From Sipunculus nudus (lineage: Eukaryota > Annelida > Sipuncula > Golfingiida > Sipunculidae): a stretch of 64,000 nt of DNA. This document shows positions 48,110-58,500 of the stretch, in pieces. A program made the position numbers and the translations under genes. Within the stretch, counting starts at the first letter, position 1; each line of letters begins with the position of its first letter. The DNA lies in contig CM049312.1 in NCBI GenBank assembly GCA_026874595.1, forward strand, positions 24,421,956 to 24,485,955, read 5' to 3'. The notes below the pieces were generated by a model. The model was not told where the DNA came from. It ran no database searches and saw only the letters and a list, made by a program, of their open reading frames with translations.

Positions 48110-50000
48110 TCGTTAAACGGTATTTCAGTTGGAGCAGAGCATCTCTTCGAATAAGATCAATTATAGCGAGTAAACCATCGAGTATGTTTTGATGCCACCT
48201 TTCGCCTTTATCCCCATTGGACCTATTACAATGGACAGTGTCAATCTCGAGTTTGTGGACTACTCTGCCGATTCTACATCCCACTTATCACAGGTAAACT
48301 GGCAATATAATCAAGAGGTATCCGGTATACCGACTATATTAAAATCTTTGGTTGGCATTATTGCTAACTTTTTTGTTCGTTAGCTTTTCTGCTGAATGAC
48401 CTATTGTTACTTTCCTTTTGGAAGCCATAAAACGTGAATTGTTATATATTCTGTCAAGGTATTTTAAAGTTAACCCTCTTCGACACTGTGCTGCTAGAGT
48501 GTGGTGGATATGGCATAGCGTAGTGGTATATTTAAAAAAAGTCGTGGTCAATTATCGGAAATCGTACCAATGCTCATGCACGCAAAGCTATTCAGCTATA
48601 CATGTTTGTAAAGTATTGAGACCACATGTTATACTGATATTATATTACAAGGGAAGCTCGTCAGGAGATCACTTGTCAATCAAGAGTCTCTATCTGTGAT
48701 GGCCGTGTTAAAATGAAAGAAAATCGACAATTCTTTAAAGAAAATTACCAACCCTTTCTGCGGTGGCAACCATAAATCATGCCACCATCCATTCGGCAAT
48801 TCTCTCTATTTGTTGTCTTGGGGTTAAGACGTGTACATCCATGATATAACCTAAGGTGGTCGCACTGGGTATTTTGTCAAGAAACACCTCTGTTTCGATG
48901 CCAAGGATACGCATGTTTTTTTGGTCTTGAACCTTCCGGAACGATGTAGAGTGAGCACTAAGGATTTTTCGTTTTCGACGGGGAGGATGGCATATTTCTT
49001 TTTACAAAAGGTTTTAGCAGTTAAGATCTAATGTTTCTTTTGTTGATAACCTACTAATCAGTCGCGGGAAAATATTCATTTTATCATAATGCCCTTCACC
49101 TCAGTGAGCGGTGTTTTAAATTTTGTATATGTATTTTTTATCTATAAGGTTAATGAGATTTAAGAAATATTTGATTTTATTAAATCGAATTGGTGCCAGA
49201 TAATCGAGCCCCTTTTGCCAGCAGATGTGTGCGAATAATAATGTTCACATTAGGCTAAAGCACTATAGGTTTAGGAATTCGTACTTCTGTCATTTTTATT
49301 TTCCTGTTTATTACATCGGTTACATATTAGGTTGTCATGGTTATATACCCGATGTGTGACTAGAAATGTGATCAGGGCGCAGACCTCCGCTAAGGCAGCT
49401 CATTAGGTCTACCCAAAAATGGCATTGTCAGAAATTCGACATTAATAAAAAACATTTGTTGATTCGTTGATTTGGTATTAAATTGCTGTTTGTTTATTTA
49501 CTGACACCTCGCCCTTCCGCCAGAGGTCGTTTCTACTCAAAACGAATCTCTTCTGTTTGGGCACTGTGGGAAGGACCGAACTACTTGACAAGTGTAGCCT
49601 GGTACAAAATTATCTTAAGTTGTTTAACAGGAAATTAACGGACGGACTGACGATTAACCATAACTATACCACATATACCGGGTTACTTATCAGCTTTTAG
49701 TCAGACGTCAGCTGAGATAAAATTGTGGATTCCCTTAACTTGCTGAAGTTCAGCCCTGTATATATTATGCACTTATAGTACGTCCCAGTACCCGTGTCAG
49801 CATGTTTTCTGGGATAATTTTCATACGTGTAAAGCAGTGTAACCCTTTCTTGTCCAAAGGCAGGAGCTATTCCGCCGACTACCTGCGTAAAAAGTAATGC
49901 CTTACCTTGTTTTGATTTTGTATGAGACAATCTAAAATATGACAAAATAAGTTACAGCGTTTACGAATTATTCCTTGTCTGAGAACTGATAATATAATAG
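48110..50000. other. Intergenic, no recognisable feature
   Basis: 48750-48830 resembles part of the 34100-34230 repeat. The minus-strand frame 49697-49945 has no identifiable domain. Confidence 0.4.
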
Positions 50001-50013
50001 CCAGTCAAACATA

Positions 50014-50477
50014 TGACGTCAGTCAATTGAAGGTGACGCGCGACCGATCACTGTGACATCTTTGTGACGTCACCGATGTCTAACGAACACAAAACGCAGC
50101 CATAGACACGAAAAGTGTATCATGTAGGAATGTACTGTCCAGCAGTGCCGATAAGACGCCATCCACAGTATTTTAGCACAAATAAGGCAAAAGAGTCGCA
50201 AAGTAAATTCGTTTTACATGAAATATAACTACTTTACACAAAATCCAAGCCATTTTAACGGACTACATTGGCTCCTTTTCACCACTTGTGTATTTCCGCT
50301 GTCAGTGTACATGTTGATGCCGCGCGGTTCATTGTTGGAGTCAGATTTTGACTCCAATAAACCCCTGACAGCAGTGTCTTCCTCTTGAGAGTCCGAGTCT
50401 GCGCAGTGTCCTGACACCTGTCAGGAAATCGGCACGTTCACGTGGAGTGACGTCATTGAATATCCTCTTTGACGTCA
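50014..50477. promoter_or_regulatory. Cluster of four perfect CRE palindromes
   Basis: TGACGTCA occurs at 50014-50021, 50065-50072, 50448-50455 and 50470-50477, with CACGTG (E-box) at about 50439 and 'aaagatggcc' (YY1-like) at about 50491. TGACGTCA is the consensus for CREB/ATF factors. Such clustering suggests a promoter or enhancer; the target is unknown. Confidence 0.55.
50229..50417 (-). CDS. Possible terminal cytoplasmic-tail exon of copy 3
   Basis: The minus strand opens after CCTGACAG and reads SGHCADSDSQEEDTAVRGLL, ESKSDSNNEPRGINMY, TDSGNTQVVK, WLGFCVK and then TAG. It is hydrophilic, rich in Ser, Asp and Glu, and lies in the right place and strand for an intracellular tail of the copy 3 receptor. 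However, the acceptor gives phase 0 while the transmembrane exon ends in phase 2, so another exon must lie between, or this belongs to something else. Two CRE sites sit just upstream of it, which would also fit a separate short transcription unit. Confidence 0.25.
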   Translation of the reverse strand: MSGHCADSDSQEEDTAVRGLLESKSDSNNEPRGINMYTDSGNTQVVKRSQCSPLKWLGFCVK

Positions 50478-50514
50478 CGACCCTCACTTCAAAGATGGCC
50501 ATATATCGTCACCT

Positions 50515-51004
50515 GCTGGTTAGAGGGACGTATTTCCAAGCCCTATACATTAATATATAAGGTGCACATGTTGGGTGCACTAGAAAAGTTCTTTTCTATT
50601 GAGTGTTTGGCATCATGTTATACATCAAACTCAAGATCAAAACCTGAAATTTTATTTTAATCCAGAAAAACAGGGTGTTCCGTATCTCATTTTCCCGCTA
50701 GAGACGAGCTTCTGAAGTTTACTATAGTGCACCACAGCTGTCGCCACCTGCCGAGCCATGCCCACACCACCAGCACTGACACATTCAATCTCCTCAAACA
50801 GCACAAAAAAATTATGACTACCTCTGAGAAAAAAAATTATTAAAAGTCTTCTGTCTCCCCCCATCTGGAACCAATATATTTTCCCTCATACATTTAATGC
50901 CTAACATTCTCTGCTGCCCCACAATATTTAATGCCTGCTCACTCTTAACGCCACAAAATGGGCCGACCTTGACCGGACCTGGAAATAGGTCCCTCTAACC
51001 TGCT
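50515..51004. mobile_element. Inverted-repeat element (MITE-like), about 490 bp
   Basis: Left 50515-50540 (gctggttagagggacg, tatttccaag) and right 50979-51004 are reverse complements with only a few mismatches. Nothing coding inside. Confidence 0.6.
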
Positions 51005-51349
51005 ACATACCCGCGTAAACAAATGTGCTATGAAACCCCATAAAGCATTAGAGCTCGTTCCTGGGTTATTTACGCATGGATCGCACCAACATCTCCGTTG
51101 AGAAATGTTTCAGTAATCTCGCTAACACACTAAAAGACAAACCAACGTTGCCAAAAACAATACCCCCTCCGCTCGGCTTAGCGCAGGTAAAAACAATGGA
51201 CAACACGCAGGTGATATGACTGTTCTGTTTCACATAATCTGATGACACAAATATACAAACTTTCCACATCAAATCAAGTATTTCCATAATATCTCTCCTC
51301 AGTTACTTGGTACCTCATTGAAATATCCTGAATATATGTCAATAATGCA

Positions 51350-51352
<3 letters not shown>
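51005..51352. repeat. Dispersed repeat fragment and AT-rich flank
   Basis: 51010-51090 ('taaacaaatgtgctatg', 'gcatggatcgcacc') matches 5695-5780. No gene. Confidence 0.6.

Positions 51353-51396
<44 letters not shown>
51353..51396. repeat. (TA)n microsatellite
   Basis: Alternating TA, about 44 bp. Confidence 0.96.
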
Positions 51397-51398
<2 letters not shown>

Positions 51399-52355
51399 TT
51401 TAAAGTTACTATAAACATTCAACCAATAAAGATAAATAACATACTTTGGACAAATAAATTACCCTAGAGGTGTGAACCACCCCACACGTATAAATTATTA
51501 GCTGTGATTATACATATACATGTGAGTGGTGAATTTTTTCTGTAATACTTAAACCACAAGATTTCAGCTCAGACAAAGGGGTACTTCAACATATTTCCAT
51601 ATCTGTTAATAGTTACTTCTATCGGGATTACACAGAACTTGTAAAAAACTGTTAGACAAGAAGGCTTTTCCGGAAACCTTTATCAAGCTTACAAAAATGA
51701 ATAAAACAGATTTATACACGTCTTTTCACGAGTCAGAAATATACAACGCAATTGTTTCAATCTTTCATATTTTATATTTTAGCTGGCGTGCATAGATGTA
51801 TTCCACAACCATGTTTAATCCATGTAAAATGTCTATACACCTATATTTAAGAATTTTACATAAAATAGTAAACCTTGAAAAAAATAATGATGCCTCATGT
51901 TGTATCCCCTGCTTAAAAAAGTGGTACCTGTGCTATTTAATTTTGACTATATTCAACTTTTCTATGTGCGGCTTTCAACATCCTGTTGGCTAAAAGTCCC
52001 AATTTTTTCGAGGCATACTGGACATTGGGTGAATTGTGGCAGATGACATCATCCTCAGATCAGCTCCATAATTATAAAGCCTGAAGTTTAAAAATATCCG
52101 GATGTGTTATGGTATACTTCAATTGGTTACTTTCTGACGGCTTATATAAGTAAGATCAATTATATTAGTGAAAAGAAATATTTTATGAGGTTAAATGTGA
52201 AACTTCTTTTACATAAGTATATACAATATAGTGATTGCTGACAGAAATATCAGTCTTTATGTTTAAATGCCCCACGTTTTATCGTAGTCATGAGAGATAT
52301 GAATAAACACCTTTAATTCCGACTGTTAAACAAGAAATGTAGGTAAAGTTCTAAC

Positions 52356-52545
52356 CGCTTTCTCCAATACAGCCACTGTGCAACAAAGATGATGCAGCCA
52401 AACTCAAAGATGAAGAGGCAGGAGATGAGCATCGCGAGGTCCGATCCAGTCATAGGACAGTCAAGCATCAGCTGCGGAGCTAGTCCTCTACGAGGGGCGG
52501 TGCAAGAACAAGGCGGACAGTCCCGTTGTTTACACAGCGTAGTTA
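52356..52545 (-). CDS. Copy 3 exon 13: membrane span
   Basis: 190 nt, CCTTCAG acceptor, phase 1 to 2. Cys-rich juxtamembrane part (LCKQRDCPPCSCTAPRRG, LDCPMTGSD), hydrophobic span (LAMLISCLFIFEFGCIIFVA) and a basic stop-transfer (QWLYWRKR). The donor is GTTAGA, where copy 1 has the stronger GTAAGT. Confidence 0.8.
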
Positions 52546-55500
52546 CTGAAGGAATAAAAAAGCGATGACACTCGGTGTAGAAAACATGATTTGTCTGTTA
52601 CCCAAAAAAAAACCCTGATAGCTTACATTTTCATAGAAAAATGTAGCGCGGCACAAAGAAACCGACACATTTATAGTGCAGTTCATTCTGTTGTTACACT
52701 ACAAGCACGATCGCTGTGGGTTTTACCTTTGTCACACATCGGCCCTGTATAGCCATGGTAACACATATTGTCAGGACAACTGCCATCATCACGGTCACAT
52801 GAAATATTCTCACATCGCCCACACCGATTTGAACAGTCATTTCCCCAGAATCCCGAAGCACAGTCTATTGACAAAAAGCACATTTAAAAAAATGTCTATT
52901 AACTTATTGTATCCAGATAATTGATTATTAAATAAGCCTAAATATATGAGGTATGGAGCTCATTTTTCTTTTATAATCGATTTTAAATTTCAAAATGGTG
53001 TATATATATGCTCGAAATCAGTTCATTTTTAGTATATTCAAAGGTTGGATAGAATGGCAATTCATCTATTCGTCTTCAGTCAAGTGGTATGTGTGCAAGA
53101 AAATCAAAGTAAAAAAAAAAAAAAAAAAAAAAACAGAACACAAAATTGTACGATACGCATATGACACGGTATTGATTCTTACTGGAAGCCATCGGTCTGT
53201 TAATGAAGCATTGTTAACTTTTACTGATTTCAAAGAAATTTCTGGTCTCAAGTTAATCTTGAGAAATCAATTATAATACCAATAACAGAGGATACAAAAC
53301 AACATGAAAGGATAAAAAACTCAGGTTTACAATGGTGAACAGAATCAATTAAACTTTTAGGAATTAATATATATCCTAATTGGGGAAAAGTAACAGAAAT
53401 TAATTACAAAGAGATCCTTAGTAAAATGAAAGTGATTGTTAATATATGGACTGGAAGAACATCAACCCTGTCTGGTAGAATAACAATAATAAACCTTTTT
53501 CACATATGCAAAATTAATCAAAGAAAAGAGATTACTTTTAAACTATATAGAATATTTAAGTATAATAGACTCTAATCCTGCAACATGGAAGTGGATTATT
53601 AAAAGGACAAATGAAGAATTATGCGTAGTAGAAAATAAGGAAGAAAAGCTTGTAAAGATGAAAAAGATCTCACTAGAAATTTGTGGCGAATTGATTCGAA
53701 AAGTATTCAAAGAACCTTAAAAATATAATCCAGATATGGAGATAGGACAGAATTTGATTGTCATAATATACATTTATAGCATTTGGACACATAGAAAAAA
53801 ATCAAAATTTCAGAGAAACTGAGAGATTTTGAGTTCAAACTAATATATAGAATTTTGCCTTTAAATCCATTCTTATATAAACTAAATAAAAAGTATTACT
53901 GAAAAATGTCCATTATGTTCCAAAACCAAAGAAACGTATGGTCAATTATATTTTGAATGCAAAATAACTAAAACATTACTGAAGGAATTTAAAGAATGGT
54001 TAGAACTAGAAAAAGTCAATATAGACAATTTTAATCTTACCATGTCAACAGTGCTGTCTAACGTTAACGGAATGCCACTCACAGATATGATAATACTATT
54101 GTTAAAAATATATATGGATGTGTAGTTGTAAAAATATTTTGCCTATATTTCATTCTTTTAAATAATATGTTAAGCAAATATACCTTATTGAAGAAGATAT
54201 TCAGTCACAAGAGGAATAGGATTATTTGTAACTAGACTGAACTGGATAAAATACATATGTGTATATGTGTGTACATGTGTATGTGTGTGTGCACACATAT
54301 GTGTATATGTTTAAACGTTTGGGAATTCTATATACTTCAGTTTGGGTACCATTCACATATATTTCTTGCCTCATGTATGTACATAATGTTTGTGGACAAG
54401 TGTTGTTTTGTTATGTGTGGTATTATGAATTTTCTGTTGAATCGATAAAAAAAAAACTGATATGTGTGCATCTGAGTATAAGTGTCCAGGTTATTTGCAT
54501 TTCTAGACAACGTTATTCCGTGGGTTCTTCACCTTTACAAGTTGTTCCTGCGTATCCCGGACGACAATCCCCTGAAAGACATGTTCCATTCTTTCTGTCA
54601 CACGCACTGCCAAGACATGACTCGCAGGTATTCAAGCAATTAGGTCCCCATTTACCAGGTTGGCACTCTATTCAAATGGAAGAATTGAATTTGAACAGAA
54701 GCATGGTCATTTTCCTTTATAGTTAGAGGATTATGACTATTTTCGTTCCCTTTGAATTACCCAAACATCACCCCCTAACTGTTGAACGGGATTACACCGT
54801 TTGTAATGAATCATCAGGAATAATATAAAACATAGCCTGGAACCTCACTTAATTAAAATTGTACCAGCGTATGCAGTAGGACCTAAAAACCATGCACACC
54901 ATTATTATTCTAAGGTGTATAGGGTATTCTCCAGTATTATTACCTGCATCACACCTTTCTCCCATTAAGCCCGTCTCACAAAGTCCATTCACCGGTGAGA
55001 TGGTTGCAAGGCACCGTGGCACAGATTGCCTGAGATTCCGTGCAGGCCTTCCCCCATCTCCCCGGTGAACATGCTGGTTTTATTGTAGGAGGAATATGGT
55101 CATCAAATAAAAAATATTAAAATGTTATAATTAAAAAAAAACAATACAGACAAACCCATTTCCTCCATTGAAAATTCTTGCTTAAGTATATTGATACATA
55201 CACAGTATAGGCCTCTTTAGACTTTTGCTTCCCAGTAGATATCGTCTGTATATTAAGGCCTGGGCGGCTGAGCGGTAAAACGCACGGTCTTCTCCGCTGG
55301 CGACCCGGATTCGATCCAAGGTGCTGCCATGAGAATGAGTTGTAGTGGCCCGTCCACGGTAAGTGGTTTTCGCCGGGTTCTCCGGCTTCATCCACCTCTC
55401 TCACTACGATCTTCAACTCTATCAGTGTCTTCTACTTTCGCCTTTAATATCTAACTGTAAAACCGACTCAATCTGTCAAACTTTGTCGTTGCTGAGGGAG

Positions 55501-58500
55501 GCAGTGCGGCCGGATTTTCCTGGAGACCTGTAACTAGCTCGAGCGCAGACTTCACTTTCAGTCAGTCAGTCATTGTTTCTATATTGATATATTATTTAAG
55601 AATTGTATTTATGTGGAGCACTTGGTGATCAACAAAATCCCAAATTATTACACTTCAAGGCGAAACTCTCAAATTAAAATATTTTGTCCAAAAAAGAATC
55701 GGGAGATTATTGACATTCGTCAAGTTCACAAAATAAATTTTTAAAAATGAAGACATATCTTTGCTATTTTCTTAAACATTTCTCACCTTGTTCGTGCGAT
55801 GCACCATCGGAAAAGACCTTAGAGACCTGAGAAGGCGTGTCAACTTTAGGACAAATATGGTCCTTGCACGATGTGTATAGGTCTCTGCTTATGTCACCAG
55901 AGTGATCCATCGAGCGTGATTTTGTCTGGGTATGAAGAAAGGAAACGTTGAGGATTCCTTTACGATTCCAATATATGATTTTTAATGTGAAGCCAACCAA
56001 TGCGTTCAAATGCCGAAATACAAAGTAAAATTGTCGGCAGTTTTACGGATACCCACCGTAGAGCAGTATAATTTACGATCTCTGCAGAGTATTTCACTCT
56101 CACCATGACGAAAACATTGTGTCAATGACTCACTCGGACAGCGTAACTCCGCCAGACTGACCCATCCTGTGAAAGAGTAAGTAATGCTACAGACAAATTG
56201 CCATTTCCGTAGCCTTATTTGAATAAAACTAGTATTGAAGGTAAACGCCTTAAAAGCGGGAAAAAAATTAAAATTTTTGGCATTTTAGTTAATCCACACA
56301 AGACATCTTAAAGAGAAAATCAAATGTTATTTCTTCTGATATTGATCTTCAAATGACGCTTCTGCCACCTTAATGTATTTTATATTGAAAAAAGGTTCGC
56401 ATTTTGTTATATTTCAAATGCCAAGTTTAAACATTTTGCTTCATTTTAACGGTCAGGTACCTGCTTGAACCTCTGGCTTGTATTAAATTTATTTGACAAA
56501 ACACGCAATACTGGTTGACAATACCCAAATAGAGCGAGCAGACAACTATCAATCGGAGTGCGCATGCTCGTGGAATAGCTATACACTTATATTATACCGA
56601 CGTCAACTGGTTTGGTTTATCTTATCTTCATCCTTTCATTGTATACGATATCATGTAACTCAAAAACTGTTCAAAGTGAAAATAATTTATCTCACCAGTT
56701 CGCATATCATTATATATGAGAAGTGGTTGGGTGATGCCATTCAGCTGACTACATGCTACTTGTGTTTCTTTCAAGCCGAAATGCATGTCACACACAAAGC
56801 GCCATTTACCCTCATCCCATACTTGCAAGAGCCCTTGATACTGCGTCGTTCCGTGAAATGACTGCCCATCCAGTGTCTACAAAGAATACATACAATTTGT
56901 TGTATAAGACTTGCATAAATCTTGTCTACAGTAACAGTTGATGAAATGATCGACGACCTAAACAATTGAGTACTAAGTATTACTTTCACGAACCTGAGAC
57001 CACGAATAGGCGCAGGTGATCTGTACCACGTGGTCATGTGGACAGAGGCCTGATCTTGAGGAGCAGTCAGAGAGCCGAGCCTCGTTTCCAGTACATCTGG
57101 TCTCATTGTAACCATATCTGTCTGTACAGTTGTACAGTTTCACACAAATGGTCGTTGGTTATTCAACAAATATTATGCAATAGTTAACACAAGTAAAACC
57201 TGATTAGTGAACAAATAGCTGCTTATATAAATAAAATAGTTCAACTTTACGTTCAACTTTATTTTTGGCATAAGTGTTTTTTTCCATTAATGTTATTAGT
57301 TAATAAATGAAAGGGATGTCCAGTGTAAGCTGTAATTTTGTTTATTCAATAGGTGATAAATTTTAGGCTTTAGTTATGTCTGCGCATTGCAGGGTTCTTT
57401 ACAATCTATTCATATTATATAGACATAAAGCTATCAAATTCTACAATACTGTTTACTGACTCACCGCTTCTCATGGAACACATTGAGGTCTGTGTTCTAG
57501 AACACATGTCATCGTTCCATTCACCTGTTTCATAGTCGACTTCAACACAGTCTTCGTTTAGGATGACGCCATTGTTCGGCTCAAATAATTTCCATTTGGT
57601 AAATTTAGGCTACAAGCAATTTTTCAAACCAGTAAGAAAATGTCTTTAATAATATATTCAGATGGTATGCCCGTGTTAAACACCTTTGTTGGCCTAAAAA
57701 TGAACCCCATCGTGTAAATCACCAGAAAAATTCGTATAAATAACCCATTTAACGTTGTTAACGTAACTTTAGTCTTCTCATGGAACATTTTATTTAGATT
57801 TTGGTAGAAGATGTTACGGTTTTAGTATGGACCATTTATAATGGATGCACAGCGAACTATAAGGACTGCATACATTGTTCATAACTTCAATCATTTATGG
57901 TTGTCTCATAAATTATTTATTTTGCATTTGGGTTATGGAGGCTGTTATAATATTAAATATGAACAGTAAAGATATTTGATATTATCAAATACATTACTTA
58001 GTAGCATTTGACTTATTAGTAAATGGACTGATATAAACATTAGAATACTAATATTGATGTAACTCGACTGCTCGTTTGATAAACTCTATATTTTGAATTA
58101 AGAGTTATGGATGCTTATATGATATGAATATGAAAAAGACATTTAATGTAACGACACAGTAATAAAATATATAGATCTGAATTGATGCAAACTCATTCTA
58201 GTTATTTAAACAATTTTGCGTAGAACATAATTGCCTGAATATTTCTATAATATTCCAATTAAAATATAATAATTGAACCAAACAATAGTAACATCACGTG
58301 ATCTCACTCTTTCGCCAAAGGCATATTCAAATGTTCCTTCTTTTCTTTGGTCGTTTAACAAGATCCAAAAGTCATAGCTTGCCAATCCATAAACGAATCT
58401 GGAATTAATAAATAATACATGTACCCACTCGGAACAGATGTCTCAGACGTTTTAATTAGAATAATCTTTATAAGCATCCCATTTCAGTAAATCATCAAAA

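Noticed and set aside
49697-49945. Minus-strand frame with VVGGIAPAFGQERVTLLY
   Set aside because: Tested as a missing copy 2 exon but it matches none of the receptor exons and no family I know.
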